DNA of 36,260 nucleotides from an uncultured Oscillospiraceae bacterium (lineage in GTDB: Bacteria; Bacillota; Clostridia; Oscillospirales; Oscillospiraceae): positions 1 to 36,260 of the forward strand of contig CAKTKT010000014.1 in assembly GCA_934572325.1 (NCBI GenBank). The letters run 5' to 3'. Positions 9,563-16,679 of this stretch are shown here, piece by piece (positions within the stretch are counted from its first letter, which is position 1; every line of letters starts with the position of its first letter). Below the pieces are notes generated by a model that searched no databases, had not been told where the DNA came from, and saw only the letters and a list, made by a program, of their open reading frames with translations. The position numbers were made by a program, and so were the translations under genes.

Positions 9563-11236
9563 TTGAAAGATTACATCGACGCCGCCGCGTTCAAAGAGAT
9601 GATACTGTGCGCGGACGCGGCGCTCCACGCGAGTATACAGCAGATAAACGAGCTGAACGTTTTCCCCGTGCCCGACGGCGACACCGGCACGAATATGTGC
9701 CTTACGCTCAATAACGCCGCCAACGAGCTGAGAAAGCGCAGCTTCACATCCATCGACAAGGCGGCGGACTGCGTTTCGTCAGGACTGCTGCGCGGCGCGC
9801 GCGGCAACTCCGGCGTAATACTGTCGCTTCTGTTCCGCGGCATTGCCAAGCGCCTCAAGGGCATGGAGACCGTAGGCGCGGTGGAGTTTGCCGGCGCGCT
9901 CAACGACGGGGTGGACGCGGCGTACAAGGCGGTCATGAAGCCCGCCGAGGGCACCATACTCACCGTCTCCCGCCTCGCGTCGGAGGCGGCGGCGCAGGCG
10001 GCGGACGCGGGCGCGACGCTTGAGCATACGCTTGAGTGCGCCATCTCCGCTGGAAGCGACGCGCTTGCCGACACGATAAATCTCAACCCCGTGCTGAAGA
10101 AGGCGGGCGTTGTCGATGCGGGCGGCAAGGGCTACATGGTCATACTCGTCGCCATCCTCTCCTCCCTGCGCGGCGAGGTCACATCGCCCGAGGGCGAGGT
10201 CGAGGTCGGCGCCGCGGGGGAGAGCCCCTTTGACGTTTTTGACACCGAGGAGATCACCTTTGCCTTCGACACGGTGTTCATCGTGCGCAAGACCGACCCG
10301 AACGTCGATCTCACGCCGTACCGCGCGTTCCTCAACAGCATAGGCGACAGCCTTGTCATAGGCGAGGACGACGAGGCGTTCAAGGTGCACGTGCATACCA
10401 ACACCCCGGGCGACGCGCTCAACGAGGCGCAGAGGTACGGCGCGCTGGAGCTGGCGAAGATAGAGAACATGCGCACGCAGCATGACGACATCGTCGCCGG
10501 ACGCAAGGCGCAGACGACGGACGATCTCGACGCTGTCGAGGAGGAGCTGGAAAACGGCGGCGGCGTTGCCGCGCCGGAGAAGGAATACGGCATCGTGACG
10601 GTGTGCGCGGGCGCGGGCATGGAAAAGCTCTTCCGTGAGCTCGGCGCGGACGGCGTCGTCACCGGCGGGCAGACCATGAATCCCTCCACCGACGACATAC
10701 TCCGCGAGATAAACCGCACCCCCGCCTCGACGGTGTTCGTCTTCCCCAACAACAAGAACATCATCATGGCGGCGGAGCAGTGCATCCCCCTGTCGGAAAA
10801 GCGCGTCGTCGTCATCCCCACAAAGACCGTGCCGCAGGGCGTTGCCGCGCTTTTGAGCTTCAACCCCGACGAGGGCGAGGCGGAGCTTGCGGAGATGATG
10901 GTCAGCGCGATGCAGAGCGTACACACCGCAATGGTCACTTATGCCGCGCGCGACTCGGACTTTGATGGGCACGCCATCCACGCGGGCGAGTATCTGGCGC
11001 TGCTGGACGGCGCGCTGCTGGGCAGCTACACCAATATCAAGACGCTCTTCAAGGAGCTGAGCTGGGCGTTCGACGAGTTTTCGCCGGAGTTTATCACCGT
11101 GTACTACGGCGAGGACGTGCACCCCGCCGACGCGGAGGAAGCCGCGGGCACGATCACGGGCTGCTTTCCGGACGCGGAGGTCAGCGTGGTCGATGGCGGA
11201 CAGCCGGTGTACTACTACATGATAAGCGTGGAGTGA
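9563..11236 (+). CDS. fakA: DAK2/DegV-type fatty acid kinase FakA (YloV-like)
   Basis: Kinase subunit that phosphorylates fatty acids bound to a FakB (DegV-family) protein, feeding exogenous fatty acids to phospholipid synthesis. 557 aa, normal length. The N-terminal DhaL nucleotide domain (about 1-200) shows the NVFPVPDGDTGTNM motif that binds ATP-Mg, RGARGNSGVILS and VDAGGKGY. The middle and C-terminal FakA domains (about 240-557) include YGIVTVCAGAGM and VFVFPNNKNIIMAAEQ. It starts with TTG at 9563, supported by GGAGG (9549-9553) at 9 bp. A strong terminator follows. No fakB gene is in the window. Confidence 0.93.
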   Translation: MKDYIDAAAFKEMILCADAALHASIQQINELNVFPVPDGDTGTNMCLTLNNAANELRKRSFTSIDKAADCVSSGLLRGARGNSGVILSLLFRGIAKRLKGMETVGAVEFAGALNDGVDAAYKAVMKPAEGTILTVSRLASEAAAQAADAGATLEHTLECAISAGSDALADTINLNPVLKKAGVVDAGGKGYMVILVAILSSLRGEVTSPEGEVEVGAAGESPFDVFDTEEITFAFDTVFIVRKTDPNVDLTPYRAFLNSIGDSLVIGEDDEAFKVHVHTNTPGDALNEAQRYGALELAKIENMRTQHDDIVAGRKAQTTDDLDAVEEELENGGGVAAPEKEYGIVTVCAGAGMEKLFRELGADGVVTGGQTMNPSTDDILREINRTPASTVFVFPNNKNIIMAAEQCIPLSEKRVVVIPTKTVPQGVAALLSFNPDEGEAELAEMMVSAMQSVHTAMVTYAARDSDFDGHAIHAGEYLALLDGALLGSYTNIKTLFKELSWAFDEFSPEFITVYYGEDVHPADAEEAAGTITGCFPDAEVSVVDGGQPVYYYMISVE

Positions 11237-11253
11237 TAATAGAAAACGGCTCT

Positions 11254-11291
11254 CCGGTCGGGCACTTTTCCTGTGCCCGACCGGATTTTTT
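11254..11291 (+). terminator. Terminator of the Asp23-fakA operon
   Basis: Perfect 12-bp stem CCGGTCGGGCAC / GTGCCCGACCGG (11254-11265, 11273-11284) with a 7-nt loop, followed by ATTTTTT. It starts 18 bp after the fakA stop. Confidence 0.95.
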
Positions 11292-11299
11292 GTGCGCCG

Positions 11300-11328
11300 T
11301 GTAACCTTTCGGCGAAAAAACGCGACAT
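11300..11328 (+). promoter_or_regulatory. Putative ECF-type promoter of the sigma factor operon
   Basis: TGTAACC (11300-11306) followed after 16 bp by CGACAT (11323-11328) has the AAC-core -35 and CG-starting -10 of ECF promoters and does not resemble sigma-A sites. This suggests that the sigma factor at 11374 transcribes its own operon (inference). AAGGGGAG lies just before ATG 11374. Confidence 0.5.
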
Positions 11329-11373
11329 AAGGTATGAGAGCTCTCGAATGATCGAAGTGAAAGGGGAGAAACC

Positions 11374-11931
11374 ATGGAGGACGAAAGCATAATTGCGCTC
11401 TATTGGCAGCGCGACAGCCGCGCCATAAGCGAGACGGACGAGAAATACGGCGCGCTCTGCCGCAGCATTTCCGGGGGCATCGTCCGCTCGCGCGAGGACG
11501 CGGAGGAGTGCGTCAACGACACGTATCTCGCCGTGTGGAACGCCATACCGCCGCAGCGTCAGCGCCGCTTCGGCGCGTATATCTGCGCCGTCGTGCGCAA
11601 TATCAGCGTGTCGTGCGTGCGGCAGAGCCGTCTCAAGCGGCGCGGCGGCGGAGAGTACACTGCGGCGCTGGAGGAGCTGGACGAGTGCATCCCCTCAAAC
11701 GCCGACCCCGCGCGCCGCGCGGAGCTGAGGGAGCTTGCCGCGGCGGTGGATGAGTTCCTTTCCGGGCTCTCCCCCGACGAGCGGAAAATATTCATGTGCC
11801 GCTACTGGCTTGTGGCATCGACCGCGCGCACGGCGCAGATCGTCGGCTGCTCGGAGTCCAAGGTCAAGACCTCGCTGCACCGCACGAGGAGGAAGCTGAG
11901 AAAGCACCTTGAAGAGGAGGGGTTAGTGTGA
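11374..11931 (+). CDS. RNA polymerase sigma-70 family (ECF) sigma factor
   Basis: Protein of 185 aa, typical for ECF sigma factors. Region 2 spans about 10-75, with DAEECVNDTYLAVWNAIPPQR corresponding to the core-binding and -10 recognition helices, and an extended WNAIPP motif common in Clostridia ECFs. Region 4 spans about 125-180, with the LSPDERKIFMCRYW lead and a helix-turn-helix in SESKVKTSLHRTRRKLRKHL. The linker is rich in Glu and Arg. The stop codon overlaps the GTG start of the downstream membrane protein by 4 bp, the usual sign of a sigma and cognate regulator pair. Confidence 0.92.
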   Translation: MEDESIIALYWQRDSRAISETDEKYGALCRSISGGIVRSREDAEECVNDTYLAVWNAIPPQRQRRFGAYICAVVRNISVSCVRQSRLKRRGGGEYTAALEELDECIPSNADPARRAELRELAAAVDEFLSGLSPDERKIFMCRYWLVASTARTAQIVGCSESKVKTSLHRTRRKLRKHLEEEGLV

Positions 11932-13022
11932 GGGCTGAAGACCTGATGGAAGCGATAGGCTGTGTCGGCAGTGAAAAGGTAAAGGAGCTTATCGACCGGA
12001 TGAATAATACGGAAAAGAAACCGCGCCGCGCCCCGCGCGGAAGAATTGGGGGCGTTCTGCTCGCGGCAGCGCTCGCCGTGAGTCTGCTGACGGCGTCGGC
12101 GTTCGCCGCGGAGCGGTACTTCGGGCTGTTCGACTTCCTGAGCGGGCGCACTCTGCCGGAGGAGGCGCGGCAGCTTATAGAGAACAACGTGCCCGCCGCG
12201 CCGACGGCGGAGGATAACGGCTTCCCGCTGGACTGCCGAGTGACGGAGGCGCTCGCGGACGGACGGAGCGTTCGCCTTGTCGCGGAGCTGAGCGCCGACG
12301 AGGCGGCAAAGCTGCTGCTCGTGCCGGAGGACGCGGCAGAGAGCGACAGGGTCAGCGACTTCGGGATAGACAGCGATCTCACGCTTGCCGAGTACACGCG
12401 CGAAAAAGGGCTTGAGCCGCTGTGGGTCGGCGTGAGCGTGAAATATGACGGCGCGCTCGATATAGGCACGCAGTCGCTGGAGCAGCGCGCGGTATCCGAC
12501 AGTGTTATGGACATAATGATAACGGCGGTGGCGGACGCTCCGGCGGAGGACATGACATTCACGCTCGTGTGTACGGCGCGCGGGAGAGAGGCGAAAACTC
12601 CGGCGGACGCTGCGCGGCGCGAGCTTAAAGTCACGCTGAAAAACGGCGCACAGAGCACGGAGACGGCGTATGTGCCCGTGGGCAGCGGCGCTGTTGCCGG
12701 TACGGCGGTGACGGTGGGGAGCGCGACAGTGACGCAGACGGAGGTGGAGACATATCTGGAGGTGCATTACACGGCGGACTATGCAAGTGCGGAGGAGATG
12801 CACCGTGAGGCGCTGTTCTTCCGCGCCTACTCCCCCGACGGAACGGAGCTGGAGCTCATCTCCGGCGTTGTGGGCAGCGCGGACGGGGGATTGAGCGCGG
12901 ACGGGGAGTATACCGGCAGCCTCACGCTCTCCAGGTGCGACGTCGGCGACACATTCACGCTGGAGGCTTTCAACTGCGTGGAGAAAAACGTCTACGGCAG
13001 GGTGGAAATGAGAGCAAAATAG
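11928..13022 (+). CDS. Membrane-anchored partner of the ECF sigma factor (DUF4179-like, putative anti-sigma)
   Basis: Protein of 364 aa. A cytosolic N-terminus (about 1-43, ending in the basic stretch KKPRRAPRGR) precedes one transmembrane helix (about 44-65, GGVLLAAALAVSLLTASAFAA), then AERYFGLFDFLSG, a signature seen after the helix in DUF4179-type proteins encoded beside Clostridia ECF sigma factors. About 290 extracytoplasmic residues of predicted beta-rich character follow. GTG 11928 is preceded by AGGAGGGG and overlaps the sigma stop, implying translational coupling. The role as anti-sigma or sensor is inferred from position and topology; no zinc-binding HxxxCxxC motif was seen. Confidence 0.75.
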   Translation: MRAEDLMEAIGCVGSEKVKELIDRMNNTEKKPRRAPRGRIGGVLLAAALAVSLLTASAFAAERYFGLFDFLSGRTLPEEARQLIENNVPAAPTAEDNGFPLDCRVTEALADGRSVRLVAELSADEAAKLLLVPEDAAESDRVSDFGIDSDLTLAEYTREKGLEPLWVGVSVKYDGALDIGTQSLEQRAVSDSVMDIMITAVADAPAEDMTFTLVCTARGREAKTPADAARRELKVTLKNGAQSTETAYVPVGSGAVAGTAVTVGSATVTQTEVETYLEVHYTADYASAEEMHREALFFRAYSPDGTELELISGVVGSADGGLSADGEYTGSLTLSRCDVGDTFTLEAFNCVEKNVYGRVEMRAK

Positions 13023-13033
13023 GGTACAAAGGG

Positions 13034-13071
13034 AAAACATCCGCCGGGGAGTGCCCTCGGCGGATGTTTTT
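13034..13071. terminator. Bidirectional terminator between the sigma operon and the XRE gene
   Basis: AAAACATCCGCCG (13034-13046) pairs with CGGCGGATGTTTT (13058-13070) with an 11-nt loop. The A-tract and T-tract serve both converging genes. The core 29 bp recur exactly at 13628-13656. Confidence 0.85.
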
Positions 13072-13321
13072 ACACGCTGTAAGTGTCGAGTCCTGCAAAG
13101 AACTCGTCATAGCTGCAATTATATATTTTCCTCAGCTCAATGATGACGCTTGCGCGTATATTAAGCTCGCCGCTTTCATATTTGGCATAGGTCGTGCGAC
13201 CTATATCACAGCCGCGGCGCTGAAGCTCCGCGCAGAGCTTTTCCTGCGACAGCCCGCTCATGCCGCGCAAGCGGCGCAGATTGTCGCCCATGCTGCGGTC
13301 ACGCCTGATTTTTTGCTCCAT
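13070..13321 (-). CDS. XRE-family transcriptional regulator
   Basis: Small 83-aa protein consisting of one Cro/CI helix-turn-helix domain: MGDNLRRLRGMSGLSQEKLCAELQ and GRTTYAKYESGELNIRASVIIELRKIY match the helix-turn-helix and following helices. The chosen ATG 13321 has GGTGAG just upstream; further upstream codons would translate the promoter. It is divergent from a 56-aa protein gene, and the 125-bp space between them holds repeated operator-like sequences, so it probably represses both (inference). Confidence 0.88.
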   Translation of the reverse strand: MEQKIRRDRSMGDNLRRLRGMSGLSQEKLCAELQRRGCDIGRTTYAKYESGELNIRASVIIELRKIYNCSYDEFFAGLDTYSV

Positions 13322-13338
13322 AATCTCACCGTTGACAA

Positions 13339-13417
13339 AAATATTGACCGGTATCGGTTGCAACCAAGTCAAGTTTATGCTAAAATGAGAGCAAATATTG
13401 ACCGCTATACTGGTCAA
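13339..13417. promoter_or_regulatory. Divergent promoter region with repeated operators
   Basis: A 16-bp direct repeat with one mismatch, AAATATTGACCGGTAT (13339-13354) and AAATATTGACCGCTAT (13393-13408), lies 54 bp apart. The second copy extends to a dyad TTGACC-8-GGTCAA (13398-13417); the first overlaps ACCG-GTAT-CGGT (13347-13358), and a GGTTGCAACC palindrome follows (13356-13365). A plus promoter TTGCAA (13358-13363), 17 bp, TAAAAT (13381-13386) would start inside the second copy. Confidence 0.6.
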
Positions 13418-13446
13418 AAAAATTGTGTGGAGATCCAATAGGAGCA

Positions 13447-13617
13447 ATGGCTGATTATCAGAAGATGTATGCGGTGCTGTGCGGCGCGGTTGACAACGTT
13501 ATTGCACGGCTGGAAAGCAAATATGAAGTATCGGAAGAAGCAGGTGTTTTAACAGAAGCTATGCGCAGAGCAGAGGATATTTATATCGAATCCTCCGACT
13601 GCTCGGAAAATAATTGA
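13447..13617 (+). CDS. Small hypothetical protein (56 aa)
   Basis: Encodes a 56-aa acidic, mostly helical protein (begins MADYQKMYAVLCGAVDNVIA) without membrane segment or cysteine motif. ATG 13447 follows AGGAG (13440-13444). I do not recognise the family with certainty; similar short proteins starting MADY-KMY are common in Clostridia near XRE regulators. It is divergent from the XRE gene and followed by a copy of the same terminator, so the two genes look like a small cassette, possibly a regulator with its accessory or antagonist. Confidence 0.65.
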   Translation: MADYQKMYAVLCGAVDNVIARLESKYEVSEEAGVLTEAMRRAEDIYIESSDCSENN

Positions 13618-13627
13618 ATTTGCCGTT

Positions 13628-13667
13628 AACATCCGCCGGGGAGTGCCCTCGGCGGAGGTTTTCTTTT
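13628..13667 (+). terminator. Second copy of the 29-bp terminator
   Basis: AACATCCGCCG, a 9-nt loop and CGGCGGAGGTT followed by TTCTTTT, 11 bp after the stop of the 56-aa gene. Bases 13628-13656 are identical to 13036-13064. Confidence 0.8.
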
Positions 13668-13687
13668 CACGTCCGGCATATTTCCTA

Positions 13688-13728
13688 TTGACAAAACTGT
13701 TATTACTGTATATATTATATATATACAG
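13688..13728 (+). promoter_or_regulatory. Consensus promoter with a palindromic operator (GntR unit)
   Basis: TTGACA (13688-13693), 17-bp spacer, TATATT (13711-13716). A 23-bp near-perfect palindrome, CTGTATATA-TTATA-TATATACAG (13706-13728), covers the -10 and the start site. This is the expected place for autorepression by the YtrA-type GntR protein encoded next. Confidence 0.75.
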
Positions 13729-13744
13729 ACGAGGAGGCGAAAGC

Positions 13745-14122
13745 GTGAACATCTTTATCGACAACAGGAACGACACGCCGATATACGACCAGATATACGC
13801 GCAGATAAAGGCGCAGATAATGAGCGGCGCACTCGGCGAGGATGAGGCGCTGCCGTCGATACGGAGTCTTGCAAAGGATCTGCGGATAAGCGTGATAACG
13901 ACAAAGCGCGCGTATGAGGAGCTGGAGAGGGAGGGTTTTATATACACGCTTGCCGGAAAAGGAAGCTTTGTCGCACCCAAGAACCTTGAGCTCGTGCGCG
14001 AGGAGCACCTAAAGCGCATTGAGGAGCATCTGGGCGCTGCGGCGCGGCTCGCGGCGGAGTGCGGCGTCACGGACGCGGAGCTGCGAGAAATGCTGGATAA
14101 CGAACTGGAGGACAGAATATGA
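13745..14122 (+). CDS. GntR-family regulator, YtrA subfamily
   Basis: Protein of 125 aa with an N-terminal winged helix (about 10-75: DTPIYDQIYAQIKAQIMSG, LPSIRSLAKDLRISVITTKRAYEELEREGFIYT, GKGSFVA) and only a short helical C-terminal tail (about 80-125). That short tail, in place of an FCD or UTRA ligand domain, is the hallmark of YtrA-type regulators of ABC export operons. Start GTG 13745 has GAGGAGG 9 bp upstream; the frame stays open further upstream but runs through the promoter. It overlaps the ATPase gene by 4 bp (ATGA). Confidence 0.92.
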   Translation: MNIFIDNRNDTPIYDQIYAQIKAQIMSGALGEDEALPSIRSLAKDLRISVITTKRAYEELEREGFIYTLAGKGSFVAPKNLELVREEHLKRIEEHLGAAARLAAECGVTDAELREMLDNELEDRI

Positions 14123-14952
14123 ACGCGATAGAAATACGCGGACTGACGAAAAGCTACGGCAGCTTCAAGCTCGACGGGCTTGATTTGACGCTGCCTACGG
14201 GCTGCATAATGGGGCTTGTCGGAGAGAACGGCGCGGGCAAATCCACAACGGTGCGCCTCATGCTCGGCATGGCGAAGCCCGATGCGGGCACGGTGCGCCT
14301 CATGGGATGCGGCGGGCAGGAGCTGACGCGCGAGGAGATAGGCGTGGTGCTCGACGAGGTGGGCATAACGGGCTGCCTGACGGCGGAGGAGCTGGGGAAG
14401 GTTCTGCGCGGGATATACAGGGCGTGGGACGGCGCGGCATATGAAAGGTACATCGACCGCCTCTCGATACCGCGCGGGAAGCAGTTCAAGGATATGTCGC
14501 GCGGGAACAGGATGAAGCTGGGCATCGCGGCGGCGCTCTCGCATGGGGCGAGGCTGCTGATCCTCGACGAGGCGACGAGCGGGCTTGACCCCGTGGTGCG
14601 CGACGAGGTCATAGACATACTCTGCGACTTCACGCGCGACGAGGAGCACTCCGTGCTGATGAGCTCGCACATCGTCAGCGATCTTGAAAAGGCGTGCGAC
14701 TACATTGCATTTTTACATGAGGGGCGGCTGCTGCTCTGCGAGGAGAAGGACAGGCTGTGCGAGGAGTACGGAGTGGCGCACTGCACGGCAGAGGAGCTTT
14801 CCGCCCTCGCGCCGGAGAGCGTCATCGGGCGGCGCAGTACATCCTACGGCGTGGAAGCCCTCCTCCGCCGCGGCGCCGCGCCGGAGGGAACGGTGCTGTC
14901 GAGAGTGAGCATAGAGGAGCTGTTCATATTCATGGTAAAGGGGGATAGATGA
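14119..14952 (+). CDS. ABC transporter ATP-binding protein
   Basis: Protein of 277 aa, ATPase subunit of an ABC-2-type exporter. Walker A GENGAGKST near residue 35, a Q-loop-region LDEVGIT rather than a canonical Q-loop, signature MSRGNRMKLGIAAAL (a variant of LSGGQ, as in YtrB/BcrA-like ATPases), Walker B LLILDEATSGLDP and switch His in MSSHIVSDLEKAC. The last ~60 residues form the variable C-terminal domain of this group. It is translationally coupled to gntR (ATGA overlap) and one base apart from the permease. Substrate unknown; related modules respond to cell-wall antibiotics. Confidence 0.93.
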   Translation: MNAIEIRGLTKSYGSFKLDGLDLTLPTGCIMGLVGENGAGKSTTVRLMLGMAKPDAGTVRLMGCGGQELTREEIGVVLDEVGITGCLTAEELGKVLRGIYRAWDGAAYERYIDRLSIPRGKQFKDMSRGNRMKLGIAAALSHGARLLILDEATSGLDPVVRDEVIDILCDFTRDEEHSVLMSSHIVSDLEKACDYIAFLHEGRLLLCEEKDRLCEEYGVAHCTAEELSALAPESVIGRRSTSYGVEALLRRGAAPEGTVLSRVSIEELFIFMVKGDR

Positions 14953-14953
14953 T

Positions 14954-15550
14954 ATGGCGGGGCTTTTGAGAAAAGATTTTTATATGCTGACAAAATACAA
15001 CAGGCTGTTTCTTATCGCGGTGGCTGTGATGGCTGCGGCTGCGGCGGTGCTAGGCGACGGCTTTTTCACGGCGTATGCGTGCGTGCTGGCAGGGGTGCTG
15101 CCCGTGACGGCGCTGGCATATGACGACAGGGAGAAATGGTGCAGCTACTGCGAGACGACGCCCGTGACACGCGCGCAGTTCGTGGCGGAGAAGTACATCC
15201 TCGCGCTCATCGTCATGGCGGTAGTGACGGCGCTGGTGGGCGTGCCGCAGCTCGTCACGGGGCGGGTAGCGGAGCTGACCCCGGCGCTGATGCCGGCAGC
15301 GGCGCTCGTGCCGTCGGCGCTGTGTCTGCCGCTCTTTTTCCGCTTCGGCGCGGAGCGCGGGCGCACTGTGTATCTGGCGGTCATCGTGCTCGCCTGCTTG
15401 GGTGCGAGCCTCATAAACAAGGGCGGGCAGGGAGAGCTTTCAACGCTCGGCACTGCCGGAACGCTCACGGCGCTTTTCGGCACGGCGGCGGTGCTTGCCG
15501 CCTCTTGGGCGCTGTCCGTCGCGGCGTATAAGAAGCGCGAGCTACAATGA
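14954..15550 (+). CDS. ABC-2 transporter permease (membrane subunit)
   Basis: Protein of 198 aa with about six hydrophobic helices (around 18-36, 40-55, 85-105, 115-130, 137-153, 165-190) and the soluble motif YDDREKWCSYCETTPVTRAQFVAEKY between helices 2 and 3, typical of ABC-2 type permeases paired with YtrA-type regulators. It begins immediately after the ATPase stop, so the two would form a homodimeric exporter. It is smaller than most permeases of the class but complete at both ends. Confidence 0.88.
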   Translation: MAGLLRKDFYMLTKYNRLFLIAVAVMAAAAAVLGDGFFTAYACVLAGVLPVTALAYDDREKWCSYCETTPVTRAQFVAEKYILALIVMAVVTALVGVPQLVTGRVAELTPALMPAAALVPSALCLPLFFRFGAERGRTVYLAVIVLACLGASLINKGGQGELSTLGTAGTLTALFGTAAVLAASWALSVAAYKKRELQ

Positions 15551-15582
15551 CTTATACCGTCAATAGTATTTCCGCGAAAAAA

Positions 15583-15617
15583 TAACGCCCGACTTAACTG
15601 TCGGGCGTTAAAATTTT
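15583..15617. terminator. Bidirectional terminator between the ABC operon and the hydrogenase operon
   Basis: Perfect 11-bp stem TAACGCCCGAC / GTCGGGCGTTA (15583-15593, 15600-15610) with a 6-nt loop. On the minus strand it is followed by TTTTTT, ending the hydrogenase transcript five bases or so after its last stop; on the plus strand by AAATTTT. Confidence 0.9.
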
Positions 15618-15621
15618 GCCT

Positions 15622-16227
15622 TTAGAGCAGGATCGCTTTTTTCGGACAGGCGGCGGCGCAGGCGCCGCAGGCGATGCAGTCGTCGTAATTGCACTTCCAG
15701 GTCTTTGCCGCGCGATCGACCTCCAGCGCGCCCTGCGGGCACTTTTTGGCGCAGAGCGTGCAGTGCACGCACTTTGCCTCGTCGCACACGGGCTTGCCGT
15801 CCTCGCGCGGCACGACGGCGCAGGCGGGAGCCGCTTCGCCCTTGGGCGCGGCGGGCTTTTTCGCCGGACGGATGTGCGAGCCGGTGACGAGCAGATCCTT
15901 TTCCTCCGTTGCGACCATGTGGTAGTCCTGCGTGAACTCTATCGCCTTGGTGGTGCAGAAATCGGCGCAGTGGGAGCAGAACGTGCACGAGCCGAGGTTG
16001 AACGTGAGAGTTATCCTGTCGCCCTCGTCGAGCTTCTCTATCGTCCGCGTGATCGCGCCGCCGGCGCACACGCGCTCGCACATCCCGCAGCCGATGCACT
16101 TATCGGGGTGGTAGACGATGCGCCCGCGATAGCGCGGCGCCGCCTCGCTGGGAACGGCGGGATACATCGCGCAGCTAGACTTGCTGAAAAGCTGGGATAA
16201 GGCTTCTTTGACAAACGGGAAATCCAT
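15622..16227 (-). CDS. 4Fe-4S ferredoxin subunit of the membrane hydrogenase (MbhN/NuoI-like with an extra ferredoxin domain)
   Basis: Protein of 201 aa with four CxxCxxCxxxC [4Fe-4S] motifs: C44-C54 (CIGCGMCERVC), C81-C91 (CTFCSHCADFC), C153-C163 (CVHCTLCAKKC) and C184-C194 (CIACGACAAAC). The first ~110 residues match the NuoI/MbhN electron-wire subunit, with the RGRIVYHPDKC lead. An Ala/Pro/Lys-rich linker (about 118-140) joins a second bacterial-type 2x[4Fe-4S] ferredoxin. Ordinary MbhN, EchF and NuoI have only two clusters. The added domain could be a tethered electron entry port. ATG overlaps the upstream stop by one base (TAATG). Last gene before the terminator. Confidence 0.9.
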   Translation of the reverse strand: MDFPFVKEALSQLFSKSSCAMYPAVPSEAAPRYRGRIVYHPDKCIGCGMCERVCAGGAITRTIEKLDEGDRITLTFNLGSCTFCSHCADFCTTKAIEFTQDYHMVATEEKDLLVTGSHIRPAKKPAAPKGEAAPACAVVPREDGKPVCDEAKCVHCTLCAKKCPQGALEVDRAAKTWKCNYDDCIACGACAAACPKKAILL

Positions 16228-16667
16228 TATTTCTGCCCCCTTTTCTCCGCCAGCAGCTTCGCCGCGAGGGCGAGCCCGTCAATGACCGCCTCGGGTCTCG
16301 GCGCGCAGCCGGCAACATCGACATCGACATGGACGTATTTGCTGAGAGGACCGGCGACGGAGTAGCTGCCCTTGAAAACATTGCCCGACTGCGGGCACGA
16401 GCCCATGGTGACTATGCACTTGGGCTCGGGCACCTGCTCTATGGCGCGCAGCACGCGCGGCAGGGACTGCTTCGTCACGGGACCCGTCACGACAACGATG
16501 TCGGCGTGACGGGGCGAGCCTGCGAGCTTGAAGCCCAGACGCTCGGCGTCAAAGCGGGGAGTGATCACGCTGACAAGCTCAATGTCGCAGCCGTTGCACG
16601 ACCCGGCGTTGATATGGAACAGCCACGGGGATTTCGCGGTGCTCTCGTCAATGAGTTTTTTGAACAT
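16227..16667 (-). CDS. mbhJ: [NiFe] hydrogenase small subunit, NuoB-like (MbhJ/EchC type)
   Basis: Protein of 146 aa that holds the [4Fe-4S] cluster next to the nickel site and passes electrons from the ferredoxin subunit to the large subunit. The four ligands are visible: C24 and C27 (GSCNGC), C91 (MGSC) and C121 (AGCAPRPE). The short length without signal peptide or further clusters is characteristic of group 4 hydrogenases and complex I NuoB. It lies between the NuoH-like and iron-sulfur genes, and its RBS is a strong AGGAGGGG. Annotation pipelines may call it NADH-quinone oxidoreductase subunit B. Confidence 0.95.
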   Translation of the reverse strand: MFKKLIDESTAKSPWLFHINAGSCNGCDIELVSVITPRFDAERLGFKLAGSPRHADIVVVTGPVTKQSLPRVLRAIEQVPEPKCIVTMGSCPQSGNVFKGSYSVAGPLSKYVHVDVDVAGCAPRPEAVIDGLALAAKLLAEKRGQK

Positions 16668-16679
16668 TCTTTCCCCTCC

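Noticed and set aside
13322..13447. Longer XRE protein with a 42-residue N-terminal extension
   Set aside because: The extension would be translated from the operator and promoter region; ATG 13321 has its own ribosome site and matches family length.
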